DNA of 64,000 nt from Thermomicrobiales bacterium (GCA_023957115.1 JAMLHN010000020.1:1-64000), one strand, 5' to 3'; shown: positions 8,910 through 18,666, counted from the stretch's first letter. The notes: generated from the letters alone by a model not told the origin. Numbers and translations are program-made.

Positions 8910-11227
8910 CGCAGCCGCCTCCTGCGGATGAAGGTGGCGATCCCCAGGAATGCGATCCCGATCACGGTGATTTCTCCCATGGTGTCGAGTCCGCGGAAAT
9001 CGGCCAGGATGACGGTGACGATTGCGCCGCCATGCGCGGCCGGCGTGAGATCGACATACCGCTCGAAGACGCTATCGACCGGGGCGGGACGGGAAAGCAC
9101 ACCCCAGGCGACCAAAAAGGCGAGCAAACCGCCGAACGCGGCCAATACGGAATCGCGCACTCGGTGGTGATGGCCCAGCTCCTGCGGCTCGTCGGACGGC
9201 ACCACATCGGCATGTTCCACATTGCGGGGAAGGAGCGCCAGGAAGGCGAAGAAGAGCACGCCGAAGAGCGTTTCCACCAGGACCGCCACGAGGGCGACAT
9301 CGGGCGCGCGCAAGAGGGCGAATACGACCGACAGGGCGAATCCAACCCCGGACAACGCCAGCGCCATGGAAAAGTGATCGCGCGGAATAGCCGCCGCAAC
9401 GCCGGCAATGGCGGCAATGCCGATCATCATGATCAGGGTCAGATCGTCACGGTGCGGTTTCTGGAGCTCGAAGGAACTGTCGGCATTGGTAAAGATGAGC
9501 GTGATGACCACCATCAGCGCGGCCGGCGCCAGCACGGTCGCAACACGGCTCCGGAGGTCCCGCACCTCGATCCAGTGAATCCGGTCGGAGAAGTTGTTGA
9601 GATTGAGCACGCCGGCCCGGAAGGCACGCTCGGGACCGATCTTTTCGCCGAGATCCGACGCGAGCTCCACGGTTGCGAACCAGACGCGCCGGCTGAAAAA
9701 GAGGAGCACGCCGCTGCCGATGGCCAGGGCGGCCATGATGTTTTCGGTCGTCCTGGAGAGATGGTAGGCCGGGTGAAGCTCATCCGTGCTGAGCAACGAA
9801 ACCTGACCGGCGTTGGAGGCGACCCGGGCGAACGGTTCCGGCCAGAACCCTCCGAGCAGCGAGAGCGCGCCGAGCACGACGATGGGAGCCAGAAGCACGT
9901 TGGGCACTGGCGAGACGGTTCCCAGGATCGGACCGCCAAAAATCCCCTTCCAGAACCGGGCCAGATAGCAGAAGGTCATCGCTGCCGCGACGACGGCAAT
10001 AACCTGCATGAGCCGGCCATGATGGGTGGCGGCTTCGAAGAAGTACTCGTCCTTGAAAAAACCCATCGTAAGCGGGATTGCCGCCAGCGAGGCCGCGGCC
10101 AGACCGCTGGCCAGGGCCAGCAACGGCATCGAATGCCGGAGCCCGCCGACCGCGGAGAGCTCCCGGGCGCCGGTCGCTTCGGTCACCGTGCCGGCGGTGA
10201 GAAAAAGCGCGCTCTTTGCCAGACCGTGGGCGATGATGGCGAACATCGCGCCCAGCACACCGGCTTTGCCCCCAAGCCCGAACATTGTTACGATATAACC
10301 GTATTGGGCGATGGTGGAATAGGCGAGCAACTGCTTCATATTGTCGCGGGTAAGGGCCAGCAGCCCGCCCGCGACCATGGACACGACGCCGACGACGAGC
10401 AACAGATCGAGCATCCAGCCACGCAGGACGATCAGCGGATAGAACCGCCCGATCAGAAAGACGCCGGCCGCGACCATGGCGGCCGAATGCAGATACGCGG
10501 AGACCGGAGTGGGGGCGGTCATGGCGCGCGGAAGCCAGAAATGCAACGGCACCTGCGCGCTTTTGGCCAGCGCGGCGATGAGAATCAGCACGAGCGCGAT
10601 GTCCGATTCATAGTTCGGGACCACGGACGCGATCAGCTCCGGAAGCTGGAACGACCCAAACTCGGCATCGAGCATGAGCGCGCCGATCAGGAAGCCGACC
10701 GCACTGATACCGGTCACGATCAGCGCCATAAAGGCGGAGACGCGGGCCTCGCGCTTCTGGGAGTCGAATCCGATCAGATAGTAGGAGGCGATGGCCGTCA
10801 GATCCCAGAAGAGGAAGATCAGCATCAGATCCTGCGCCATGACCAGACCGGTCATGGCGCCCATGAACATCAGAATGAACGCGAAGAACCGCGTCTGATC
10901 CTCTTCGGGGCGATGTTCGTGGTGCAGGTGGAGGGGGATATAGCCACTCGAATAGATGATGACAGCGAGCCCGATACCGGTGGCGAGCAAGGCAAAGAGC
11001 ACAGCAAGGCCATCGGCCTCGAGGTGGAGCCGCATACCCCAGGCGGGCGCCCATTCCTTGTCGATGGCGGGACCGGGCCGGAAGGCGTTGTAGAGCGCGG
11101 CCAAAAAGGCAATGGCGGTGGTGAGGATGGCGACGGGCCGCGCAAGCGAAGGGCGTGCGGCGCCAAACGCCGCGGTGAGCGGCGCGGCGGACAGGGCGGC
11201 CAGTAAGAGAAACACCGTTGCGTTCAT
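8906..11227 (-). CDS. mrpA: Mrp Na+/H+ antiporter subunit A
   Basis: 773 residues, the full-length MrpA architecture: an NuoL-like antiporter domain (residues ~1-500; GLVMAQDLMLIFLFWDLTAIASYYLIGFD with the proton-channel glutamate position occupied by D in FWDLT, and KSAQVPLHFWLPRAMTAPTPVSAYLHSA), then a DUF4040/NuoJ-like part (VALVAVLVETLFGVLFFAFLALLP), then the terminal DFRGLDTMGEITVIGIA motif. First gene of the operon. The complex uses the proton gradient to export Na+, supporting pH and salt homeostasis. The promoter should lie in 11228-11463. Confidence 0.95.
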   Translation of the reverse strand: MNATVFLLLAALSAAPLTAAFGAARPSLARPVAILTTAIAFLAALYNAFRPGPAIDKEWAPAWGMRLHLEADGLAVLFALLATGIGLAVIIYSSGYIPLHLHHEHRPEEDQTRFFAFILMFMGAMTGLVMAQDLMLIFLFWDLTAIASYYLIGFDSQKREARVSAFMALIVTGISAVGFLIGALMLDAEFGSFQLPELIASVVPNYESDIALVLILIAALAKSAQVPLHFWLPRAMTAPTPVSAYLHSAAMVAAGVFLIGRFYPLIVLRGWMLDLLLVVGVVSMVAGGLLALTRDNMKQLLAYSTIAQYGYIVTMFGLGGKAGVLGAMFAIIAHGLAKSALFLTAGTVTEATGARELSAVGGLRHSMPLLALASGLAAASLAAIPLTMGFFKDEYFFEAATHHGRLMQVIAVVAAAMTFCYLARFWKGIFGGPILGTVSPVPNVLLAPIVVLGALSLLGGFWPEPFARVASNAGQVSLLSTDELHPAYHLSRTTENIMAALAIGSGVLLFFSRRVWFATVELASDLGEKIGPERAFRAGVLNLNNFSDRIHWIEVRDLRSRVATVLAPAALMVVITLIFTNADSSFELQKPHRDDLTLIMMIGIAAIAGVAAAIPRDHFSMALALSGVGFALSVVFALLRAPDVALVAVLVETLFGVLFFAFLALLPRNVEHADVVPSDEPQELGHHHRVRDSVLAAFGGLLAFLVAWGVLSRPAPVDSVFERYVDLTPAAHGGAIVTVILADFRGLDTMGEITVIGIAFLGIATFIRRRRLR

Positions 11228-11463
11228 GGGCTCATCGGATGTGTCGGGACAACTGGGTCAAACGGCGTAGCTCCATCGGTCGGGCTCGGCGGTTTCGGCG
11301 TCGCGCTCATCTCACGATGCAGCGGCGGCGCGCTCCCGGCGCGGTGTATGACGTCGATTGGCACAAAAGGGACGGTGTCCCGGCGGCACACCATATTCTA
11401 TCCTGAATAGCGTGCCGGTTTGGGGAAAGCGACGGCGTTTTCCCGGACAAATGATACAGGGCG
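11228..11463. other. Divergent intergenic region mrpA/csoR
   Basis: 236 bases separating the divergent mrpA and csoR genes, so it should contain both promoters. The only visible symmetry is GGGGAAA and TTTTCCC around 11420-11443, just upstream of csoR, which could be a weak operator for an autoregulated metal sensor. No open frame is convincing. Confidence 0.4.
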
Positions 11464-11802
11464 ATGAATCTGATGAATCAATCCACTGACGAACACGAGC
11501 TTGCCGAGCATCACCACCACCATGCACCGTCCTATGAGCTGGACAAGGCGAAGATTCTGGCCCGGTTGAAACGGCTGGAGGGTCAGGTGCGCGGCGTGCA
11601 CAAGATGGTGGAAGAGGACAAGTACTGTGTGGATGTGCTGACGCAGATTTCGGCCGTGGTGGCTGGGCTGCGCGCGACCGGGCTACTGGTGCTGGAAGAT
11701 CACATCCGTGGCTGCGTCATCGGAGGCGACCCCGCCAACCAGGAAGAGATCCTGGACGAGCTCATGTCCGCCATCGAACGGTTCAACCGCAGCGTAAGCT
11801 GA
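11464..11802 (+). CDS. csoR: CsoR/RcnR-family metal-sensing repressor
   Basis: 112 residues of the DUF156 all-helical fold. LARLKRLEGQVRGVHKMVEED is the family signature. Cys55 (YCVD), His80 and Cys84 (EDHIRGCV) match the copper-sensing Cys-His-Cys triad of CsoR. The N-terminus carries HELAEHHHHH, a histidine run absent from most family members and a possible extra metal-binding site. CsoR proteins bind DNA until Cu(I) binds. No copper ATPase or chaperone lies in the window; the divergent mrp operon is the only adjacent transcription unit. RcnR- or FrmR-type sensing is less likely given the triad. Confidence 0.88.
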   Translation: MNLMNQSTDEHELAEHHHHHAPSYELDKAKILARLKRLEGQVRGVHKMVEEDKYCVDVLTQISAVVAGLRATGLLVLEDHIRGCVIGGDPANQEEILDELMSAIERFNRSVS

Positions 11803-11877
11803 GGTCTGGAGGACCAGCTGACCCCGATTGCCGGCCCTTCAGGGCTTCTGTCGGCTTGCCTGCTCGACTCGCCGCGG

Positions 11878-12119
11878 TGAAGAGATTCTTCGCTGCGCTC
11901 AGAATGACAGATGGGGAAAACGGGTCTCACCCTCTCTGCAACATGCTGCGTACGCAAAGACCGATAGTTGATGAGAGGAATGGGCACTTCTGCCGTGGGG
12001 TGCCATCTCGCCCCATTGTCATTCTGACCAAAGGGAAGAATCTCTTTTTGCTGGGACAGCCCACCAAGCTGATCCGCCAACCAGACAGGTTGCATTGGAC
12101 GCACTCTTCAGAATGACCG
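11878..12119. repeat. Opposed copies of a dispersed AGAATGAC/GAGATTCTTC repeat
   Basis: A copy at 11878-11910 (GAAGAGATTCTTCGCTGCGC then TCAGAATGACAG) faces an inverted copy at 12017-12046 (TTGTCATTCTGACC then AAGGGAAGAATCTCT); a third fragment (CTTCAGAATGACCG) is at 12103-12119. Related copies lie near 3.25 kb and 7.92 kb. The spacer 11803-12217 has no credible gene. Confidence 0.65.
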
Positions 12120-12217
12120 TTGGGTGAGGGGGTGATCGACATTGGGCCTCGAATCCCGGCTTGGCGTTTTCGCTGGTAGGGTAAGAGTGTTCGGATACGG
12201 GTGCAGGACGAGGTTGG

Positions 12218-13792
12218 ATGGACGACGCGCTTGGCAGGCTCAGAGATCGGATACGCACGAATCCCTACGACGCTGGCGCGCAGGCCGCACTGGCGCACGC
12301 GCTTTTCGATGCTGGCAAGTTCGCGGACGCGCAGGACAAAGCGTTGCTTGCGGCAGAGTTGGGCGCGGGCGAATTCGGCGAGCTCGTTCTGCTGGCGGCC
12401 CGGTGCGCGCTTCGCATGGGTGCGGTCGACGAGGCCGGGGAGCTGCTGCGCGATGCACTGCGGCTCCGATTGCGCGATCTCTCGGTCCCGCGGACCGATC
12501 CGGAGTTCGCGCCGCTCCGCGCGGATCCCGGTATCCGGGCAGTGCTCGGTATACCCGACCCACCGATCGACCGGGACGCCGGCTGGCGGTTCGATCTTGA
12601 CTTCTTTGCCCGGGAGGTTCGACGCCGGGCCGTCGATCCCTTCGGCCTGGTCAGTCCGGACGAGTTCGACGGGGCGGTCGCGTGGCTCGACCGGCAGATT
12701 CCGACCATAAGCGATGCCCGTATCCTGCTGGAGCTCGACCGGTTGCTGGTTCCGCTGCGTGATGGACATGCCTATGTCATTGCGGCTGCAGATCGATCCG
12801 ATCTGCTGGCGACCCTCCCGGTCGGCTTTGCTCGATTCGAGGAGGGATTCTTCGTTGTCAGTGCCGACCGGACCTGCACGGATCTGCTGGGGCTGGACGT
12901 CATCGCGCTGGATGGGAACCCGATCGAGCAGATCGAGGAGCGGCTTTGGCCCACCATCTGCCGGGACAACGAGCAATGGCCCAACGAGCTCATTCCCTTC
13001 CGATTGCGGGAACCAGCGTTGCTGCATGCGCTGGGGGTGGCCAATGCGCCCGATCGGGTGCTGCTGACCGTGCGCGACGATCACGGTATGCGGTCCGAGC
13101 GGCTGGTCATGGCGGATCCCACACGACCGACCGAGCCATTGGGCCGGAACTTCCCGTTTCCCGTTGACTGGATATCGGTCCAGGACACATTGCCAGAGCG
13201 CCCGTTGTACATACGGGATAATCGTATCCCGTTCTGGTACGTGATGCTGCCCGAGCTCGATGCGGCCTACCTCCAGATCAACGCCATACGTGACCGCGAA
13301 GATGAGACGCTGGCGGCGTTCACCGAGCGATTCTTCGACCTGCTCGAGGAATCGCCCCCGGCTCGCCTGATCATCGATATTCGGTTGAACAAGGGTGGCA
13401 ACACGTCCCTGGAGTGGCCGTTTCTCCACCGTTTGATCGGCAGTCAATGGAATCGGCGCGGCCGGCTCTTCGCGATCATCGGACGGCGCACCTGGTCGGC
13501 GGCGCAGAATTTCGCCACCTATCTCGATTTCCATACCGAGGTCATCTTTGTGGGAGAGCCAACCGGATCGAGCCCGACCTTCAATGGCGAAAGCGTCGAA
13601 TTCACGTTGCCCTGCTCGGGAACCCGGGTCAACATCTCGGATCTTCTGTGGCAGAGCGGCTGGCCCTGGGACCGCCGGCCGTGGATCGCCCCCGATCTCT
13701 ACGCCCCACCGACCTGGGAGGCCTACCGAACCGGGCGGGATGTTGCGCTGGATGCCATTGCCCGCGAGATCGAGCATCCGACGCTTTTGTAG
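12218..13792 (+). CDS. S41-family protease-like protein with TPR-like N-terminus
   Basis: 524 residues. Residues ~15-90 form TPR-like helices (NPYDAGAQAALAHALFDAGKFADAQDKALLAAELG). The C-terminal half matches the tail-specific protease core: LIIDIRLNKGGNTS near 390 corresponds to the l.lDLR.N.GG strand, and GRRTWSAAQNFATYL near 425 corresponds to the G..T.SAAE nucleophile region, giving Ser in TWSAAQ as probable nucleophile; GEPTGSSPTF follows. No signal peptide is seen, so it appears cytoplasmic, unlike most CtpA proteases. No PDZ domain is recognisable. Substrate unknown. Confidence 0.72.
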   Translation: MDDALGRLRDRIRTNPYDAGAQAALAHALFDAGKFADAQDKALLAAELGAGEFGELVLLAARCALRMGAVDEAGELLRDALRLRLRDLSVPRTDPEFAPLRADPGIRAVLGIPDPPIDRDAGWRFDLDFFAREVRRRAVDPFGLVSPDEFDGAVAWLDRQIPTISDARILLELDRLLVPLRDGHAYVIAAADRSDLLATLPVGFARFEEGFFVVSADRTCTDLLGLDVIALDGNPIEQIEERLWPTICRDNEQWPNELIPFRLREPALLHALGVANAPDRVLLTVRDDHGMRSERLVMADPTRPTEPLGRNFPFPVDWISVQDTLPERPLYIRDNRIPFWYVMLPELDAAYLQINAIRDREDETLAAFTERFFDLLEESPPARLIIDIRLNKGGNTSLEWPFLHRLIGSQWNRRGRLFAIIGRRTWSAAQNFATYLDFHTEVIFVGEPTGSSPTFNGESVEFTLPCSGTRVNISDLLWQSGWPWDRRPWIAPDLYAPPTWEAYRTGRDVALDAIAREIEHPTLL

Positions 13793-13824
13793 TCTCACGT
13801 TTCGTAGCGAAGACCTGACAAGCG

Positions 13825-14835
13825 ATGGGTGGATCCGTCAGAATGCCGTCTATGCCACACCGAATCGACGCCAGCGAATTCGAGATCGAACGGTTTCCCA
13901 AAGGGGCGATCGAGCACTGTTTCATACGGTTGTTCGCGTTGCCGGGTTGGGGTGCGGTCGAGGTTCCCGTCGTTGTCGCACGGGGCCGGAACCCGGGTCC
14001 GCTGCTTTTCACGGTGGCCGGGATTCACGGAAACGAATACGAAGGGATGGAAGCGGCCCGGCATGTGATTGCCGAGCTCGATCCGGCAACAATGCGCGGC
14101 GCCTTCGCGGTCGTGCTCACTGCCAATCCGTTTGCCTATGCCAGCCGCACGCGGGAGACGCCCGCTTCGGTCGACGGACTCAATCTGGCACGCGTCTTCC
14201 CGGGCGCGCCAGACGGCGCTCCGACGCACCAGCTGGCGGCGACCTTGCTGGCGCTCGTGGAACGCACCGTTGGACCAGAGGATCTTCTGCTCGATCTCCA
14301 TTCCGGCACCGCCGAAGTTGCCTTCGCCACGATGGTTGGTTATCGATCCGTCGAGGGAGCGGGGCGCGGTCGGCCGGAGGAGGCGGCCCGTCATATGGGG
14401 TTGCCACTCCTCTGGGAAATCCCGGACGCTCCCGGTCCGCTCAATGCGGAAACTGCTCGGCGCAGTATTCCCACGATCGGCGCCGAAACGACCGGTCGTG
14501 CCGGCTGCCGGATGGACGATGTCGCCAGCTACCGACAAGGATTGCGCAATCTGCTGGCCTGGATGGGTATTTGCCCCGGTTGGCCGATGCCCGTTCGAGA
14601 TGACCGCAAAGCGCAAACGACAGTCGATCTGCTCGCGCCCACCACTGGCTTCTTGCGCGTGGAAACGGAGCTCTTGGCGCCCGTTGCCGAGGGGGAGCGC
14701 ATCGGCGTCGTTCTCGATCCGTTTGGGAACCCGCTCGCCGAGGTCCACAGTCCGGTCGGTGGTGCGATCTGGGCCGCTCGCGAAACCCCGTACGTCGATG
14801 CCGGTGACCTCATCTTCATGATCGGGGTCGCGTAG
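13825..14835 (+). CDS. Succinylglutamate desuccinylase/aspartoacylase-family metallohydrolase
   Basis: About 336 residues (ATGs at 13843 and 13852 are alternative starts; none has a clear ribosome site). Zinc ligands of the AstE/AspA branch of M14 are visible: GIHGNEYEG (His and Glu, ~68-76) and LLDLHSG (His, ~157). The C-terminal beta domain (TGFLRVETELLAPVAEGERIG...SPVGGAIWAARETPYVDAGD) is typical of this family. Expected reaction: deacylation of an N-acyl amino acid or amidohydrolysis of a small amide. It lies beside peptide-transport genes but on the opposite strand to them. Confidence 0.85.
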   Translation: MGGSVRMPSMPHRIDASEFEIERFPKGAIEHCFIRLFALPGWGAVEVPVVVARGRNPGPLLFTVAGIHGNEYEGMEAARHVIAELDPATMRGAFAVVLTANPFAYASRTRETPASVDGLNLARVFPGAPDGAPTHQLAATLLALVERTVGPEDLLLDLHSGTAEVAFATMVGYRSVEGAGRGRPEEAARHMGLPLLWEIPDAPGPLNAETARRSIPTIGAETTGRAGCRMDDVASYRQGLRNLLAWMGICPGWPMPVRDDRKAQTTVDLLAPTTGFLRVETELLAPVAEGERIGVVLDPFGNPLAEVHSPVGGAIWAARETPYVDAGDLIFMIGVA

Positions 14836-14839
14836 CGGT

Positions 14840-15734
14840 CTAGCGTTTGTTGCGACGCGGATCGAGGAGATCGCGCACGCCGTCGCCCATCAGATTGAGT
14901 CCAAGCACGAGAAAGAAGATTGCCAGGCCGGGAAAGACGGTCATCCAGACGGCTTCGCGAGGTAGCGTCGTCTCCGCCAGGATCGGCGCCCCAGGACGCG
15001 GTCGGCGCGTCAGGGGGCGCCCAATTCCAGGAAGCTCAACGCAGTTTCGTTGAGGATGGCAAAGGCGAACCCAAGCAGATCAGGACGATCAAGGGTCCCA
15101 GGCAGTTCGGCAGGATGTTGCGGAAGACGATGCGCAGGCTCGATGCGCCGATCGAATGCGCGGCCAGTACGTAATCGTTCTCCTTCTCGGCGATGATGGC
15201 CGAGCGGCTAACCCGGGCGAATTCCGGAATAGCGACCAATCCGATCGCGATGATTGCCCTGCGCAGCCCTACGCCGGTAATCGCCAGAATCGCGATCGCC
15301 AAAAGGATCACGGGAAAGGCAAACATGGCGTCCAGCACCCGGCTGACGAGCAGGTCTACCTTCTTGCCACGGTATCCGGCGAGCAACCCGAGTGGGATAC
15401 CGATGATTGTGGCGATGCCGACCGAGACGAGCGCAATCGTGAAGCTTACGCGTGTTCCATAGACAACGCGGCTGAAGATGTCGCGGCCCTTGTCATCAGT
15501 CCCGAACAGATGTGCTCGACTCGGTTGTTGCAAGAGCGCCTGATAGTCGGGTTTATTCGGATTCAATGGCGCGATCTGTGGAGCGAAGATCGCGCAGATC
15601 ACGAATATCCCAATGATGAAGAGGCCGATGGTGAAGGTCTTCCACCGCAGCGCGGCGCTCAGCACTTCAGCAGGATGCCACCAGTGGCGCCGAGCCACCG
15701 GTACATTGGCCGTGACCAATGCCGCGCCGCTCAC
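14840..15734 (-). pseudogene. DppC-like ABC transporter permease, several frameshifts
   Basis: Intact for ~220 residues: a first helix, the APLNPNKPDY...HLFGTDDKGRDIFSRVVYGTRVS block typical of DppC/OppC, and the EAA loop VAAHSIGASSLRIVFRNILPN. After LGPLIVLICLG the frame breaks near 15075; the expected continuation is present in other frames (GFAFAILNETALSFLELGAP, then AETTLPREAVWMTVFPG and FLVLGLNLMGDGVRDLLDPR) up to the stop at 14840. Three indels in about 90 bases are needed to restore it. Its start overlaps the DppB stop by four bases. Either an assembly-error hotspot or genuine decay. Confidence 0.8.
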
Positions 15735-16690
15735 CAGGATCCGCCAGTGGAACGAATGCGCGGATCGAGCATTGCGCAGACGATATCGACCAGCAGGTTG
15801 ATCAGCACAAATGCGACCGCAACGACCAGCGTGACTCCCTGGATGACCGGAAAATCGCGATTTCCGATCGCGCTGACGGAGAGATCGCCGATACCTGGAA
15901 GCGCAAACACGTTCTCCACCACCACGGCTCCTCCCAGCAAGTAGCCGAATTGGATACCGAGTACGGTAATGAAGGGAATCAATGAGTTGCGCAGGATGTG
16001 CTGCCCAAGGACATATGGTCCCGAGAGGCCTTTGGCACGAGCGACCAGCACGTACTCCTGCGAGAGCGTTTGCAGCATGCTGGACCGCAGGTAGCGGGTG
16101 AGTGGTCCGGAGAGGAAGACACCCAGTGTGAACGCGGGCAGAATCATCGTTTTCAGGCTCGCGATCACGTCATCGCGGGGGCTGATATACCCTTGCAGCG
16201 GCACCCATTGCAGCCGCACTCCAAAGAGGCAGAGCAGCACCAGCATTGCCAGCCAGAACCCAGGGAGCGAGACCCCGACGAATGCCCATGTCGTACAGAC
16301 GACATCGATCCAGGTGTTGCGGCGCAACGCCGAAATCACTCCCAGTGGGATCGCGATGGTCACCGCGATCAGCATGGACAACGCGGTGAGATAGAGCGTG
16401 ATGGGCAGGGAGCGGCTAATCAGCCCCCAGACCGGCTGGCGACTGAGAATCGAGGTGCCCAAGTTGCCCTGGAGCAGATCGCGTAGCCAGTAGAGGTAGC
16501 GAATGAACACCGGTTGGTCGAGCCCAAGCCGGTGCCGTACGGCTTCCAACGCCTCGGGAGAGGCGCCTTGTCCCAGGACGACCATGGCGGGATCGCCGGG
16601 GATGAGATAGGTAATGAGGAAGACGATAGCGCTGATAAGCAGCAGCACCGGAATGCCAAGAATCAGCCGGCGGATGATGTAATTCAGCAT
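15731..16690 (-). CDS. ABC transporter permease, DppB/OppB type
   Basis: 319 residues. The N-terminal helix with RRLILGIPVLLLISAIVFLITYLIPGDPA is the DppB/OppB signature; LGLDQPVFIRYLYWLRDLLQGNLGTSILSRQPV follows, and the EAA loop (VLVARAKGLSGPYVLGQHILRNSLIP) lies near residue 205. Forms the membrane channel with DppC. No ATP-binding subunits (DppD/DppF) are nearby, so they must be encoded elsewhere or shared. It sits 100 bases after the binding-protein gene, separated by a strong hairpin. Confidence 0.92.
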   Translation of the reverse strand: MLNYIIRRLILGIPVLLLISAIVFLITYLIPGDPAMVVLGQGASPEALEAVRHRLGLDQPVFIRYLYWLRDLLQGNLGTSILSRQPVWGLISRSLPITLYLTALSMLIAVTIAIPLGVISALRRNTWIDVVCTTWAFVGVSLPGFWLAMLVLLCLFGVRLQWVPLQGYISPRDDVIASLKTMILPAFTLGVFLSGPLTRYLRSSMLQTLSQEYVLVARAKGLSGPYVLGQHILRNSLIPFITVLGIQFGYLLGGAVVVENVFALPGIGDLSVSAIGNRDFPVIQGVTLVVAVAFVLINLLVDIVCAMLDPRIRSTGGSW

Positions 16691-16746
16691 AGTCCCAGGC
16701 TACGTGAGCTCCCGGTGGCTCCACGGTGAGGCATCGATATCGTGTG

Positions 16747-16782
16747 ACGTAAGGAGCCGGATTGTGGTCCGGCTCCTTACGT
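16747..16782 (-). terminator. Strong intercistronic hairpin after the binding-protein gene
   Basis: A perfect 15-bp stem (arms 16747-16761 and 16768-16782; AAGGAGCCGGA pairing with TCCGGCTCCTT) around the loop TTGTGG. It lies between the binding-protein gene and the downstream permeases, where such structures usually stabilise the upstream mRNA and reduce permease expression. No U-run follows on the minus strand, so partial rather than full termination is likely. Confidence 0.75.
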
Positions 16783-16789
16783 TCGCTGC

Positions 16790-18424
16790 TTAGCGATTGA
16801 GCCAAACAGTGCGGAAGTCCTGGAAGAAGAGCGGGTTCGTGTAGAAGCCCTCCACATCCTGCGATACCGCATGGTAGAGCGGAAACTCGCCCACGATGAT
16901 GCCGTAGCCGTACTCGTTCCACCGCTGCTGGAACTGATCGTAGAAGGCTTTGCGCTCGTCCTGGTCCAGCGTCGTACCGCCTTTTTCGATCAGATCGGTC
17001 ATCTCCGGGTCTTCGTAGCGGCCGATATTCTGCGGTCCCGGGGGATAGAAGAATGCATACGACAATGTGTAGGCCGGATCCAGGGCTCGCTGGAAATGGT
17101 AATCCCAGGACATATCGTACTCATCGGTGTTGACGATCCGGTCGATCCAGGTGGCAAGCTCGAGCTCTTCCACCTGGACGTCCACGCCCAGCTCGGCCAT
17201 TGCCGCCTGGAACATCTCCGAACCTTGCTTGAATTCCGGATAGCCCTTGGGGAAGACGATATTGATGCTGAGTTGATCGCCATCGGCGTTCTTGCCGTCG
17301 GTGTAGCCCGCGGCGGTCAGCTCCCGTGCCTTGTCCAGATCGGTGGCGAACGCGTCATCGTCGTTGATTTGATCGTAGGCCCAGTGGGTCCTGGTCCACA
17401 TGCCGGTGTTCTTCTCGCCAAGCCCGCTGAGGAAGGCCTGGAAGTAGGTCTCGCGGTCGAGCGCATATTGCGCCGCCAGACGGATGTTCTGGTCGTTCAT
17501 CGGGAAGCGATTGTTGTTCAGGTAGAGGATGTAACCAGAGTCATTCATCAATGACGGCACCGAGCGCAGGCTCGCATCGTTCTCGATCGTCTCCTTGTCC
17601 TTCAGCTCGGGGGTGAAGAACACATCGGCGTCCCCGGCCTGCATGACCGCCAGGCTGGTGGCCTTCTCCTTGATCGGCCGGAAGACGATCTCATCGAGAT
17701 AGGGTTGTCCCTCGATCCAGTAGTTCGGGTTTTTTGTGAGGCTGATGTGGTCGCCCGGCACCCATTCGTTCCACATGAATGGGCCAGTGCCGTTTGGAGC
17801 CTCGGCAATCGAATCGGCAGTCGCCGACTGCGAGTAGATCTGAATGGCACTGAGATTGAACGGCAACGCCGCCCATGGCTTGTTGAGATGGAACCGAATC
17901 GTCGTTGGGTCGACCACCTCGACTGTTTCGATCGGCTCCAGAAATGCCGCATTGAGTGAACCGGTCGCAGGATCCTTGACGTATTCGATGGTCCACTTGA
18001 CATCGTCGGCGGTGAAATCCTCGCCGTTGTGGAACGTGACGCCCTCCTGAAGCTTGATCTCCATGATCAATTCTTCGGGATAGCTCCATTCCTTGGCCAG
18101 CCGGCCCTTGATGGGAAAGGTGGGGTCGGACGCATCGAGATAGGTGAGCGTGTCATAGACACTCTCCATGATGTTGCGTACCTGGGCAAGCTGGGACACC
18201 AGGATGTCGAGAAAATTCGGATCGTCGACGATGATTGCCGTGAGGGTTCCTCCGGACCTGGGCGTGGGGCTGGCGTCCTGCGCGCCGGCAGGCGAAGCGC
18301 GCAGGGCAAGTGCGGCGGGCCCGGCGATACCCATTGCGCCGGCAGTGGCCATCAACTCGCGCCGGTCGATCCGGCCGCTCAGAACGTCCTCCACAAGGCG
18401 ATCAAACTTCTTGCTGGTTGCCAT
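16790..18424 (-). CDS. Peptide/nickel-type ABC transporter solute-binding protein (SBP_bac_5)
   Basis: 544 residues. An RIDRRELMATAG stretch followed by a hydrophobic alanine-rich core and PAGAQ-DASP is a Tat-like signal. The SBP_bac_5 body follows: GGTLTAIIVDDPNFLD, a LAKEWSYPEELIMEIKLQEGVTFHNGEDFTADDVKWTIEYV block near 105-150 (family signature), and NGTGPFMWNEWVPGDHISLTKNPNYW near 215. The ligand is probably an oligopeptide or a related small molecule. First gene of a minus-strand unit with two permeases; the promoter region carries the FadR-like operator at 18571. Confidence 0.92.
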   Translation of the reverse strand: MATSKKFDRLVEDVLSGRIDRRELMATAGAMGIAGPAALALRASPAGAQDASPTPRSGGTLTAIIVDDPNFLDILVSQLAQVRNIMESVYDTLTYLDASDPTFPIKGRLAKEWSYPEELIMEIKLQEGVTFHNGEDFTADDVKWTIEYVKDPATGSLNAAFLEPIETVEVVDPTTIRFHLNKPWAALPFNLSAIQIYSQSATADSIAEAPNGTGPFMWNEWVPGDHISLTKNPNYWIEGQPYLDEIVFRPIKEKATSLAVMQAGDADVFFTPELKDKETIENDASLRSVPSLMNDSGYILYLNNNRFPMNDQNIRLAAQYALDRETYFQAFLSGLGEKNTGMWTRTHWAYDQINDDDAFATDLDKARELTAAGYTDGKNADGDQLSINIVFPKGYPEFKQGSEMFQAAMAELGVDVQVEELELATWIDRIVNTDEYDMSWDYHFQRALDPAYTLSYAFFYPPGPQNIGRYEDPEMTDLIEKGGTTLDQDERKAFYDQFQQRWNEYGYGIIVGEFPLYHAVSQDVEGFYTNPLFFQDFRTVWLNR

Positions 18425-18570
18425 GCATGCTCCCTTTCACGAACGGTCGGATACGAGAAACCCTGGACGACGTTGTTTCCTGCGGGCCAGCTAGGCGATC
18501 TCCTCTCTCATCAGAGGGCTATACAGTGGGGCCGATGTCTGGCATCATAGCCACAATGCGCGCACACGTC

Positions 18571-18587
18571 AACTGGTATGACCGGTT
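18571..18587. promoter_or_regulatory. Palindromic FadR/GntR-type operator
   Basis: AACTGGTATGACCGGTT is a 17-bp near-perfect palindrome (one mismatch) with the TGGT-N3-ACC(A/G) layout of FadR-subfamily GntR operators. It lies between the divergent binding-protein gene (start 18424) and the GntR regulator (start 18667), so one bound dimer could control both. Family knowledge suggests ligand-relieved repression; the pairing with this regulator is inferred from position. Confidence 0.6.
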
Positions 18588-18666
18588 GTAAGATCTGTCG
18601 CACGCAGTAATCTTGCGCTCGTGCAGTTCGAAATCACGTCACCTCCGGGAAATGAGGGGCGCGAGC

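Noticed and set aside
9032..11206. A 724-codon open frame on the plus strand opposite mrpA
   Set aside because: It is the antisense shadow of a strongly conserved antiporter gene in GC-rich DNA; its protein is a low-complexity Arg/Gly/His/Glu mixture.
11927..13798. A 623-codon minus-strand frame opposite the S41-like gene
   Set aside because: Composition typical of antisense translation; the sense gene has protease motifs.
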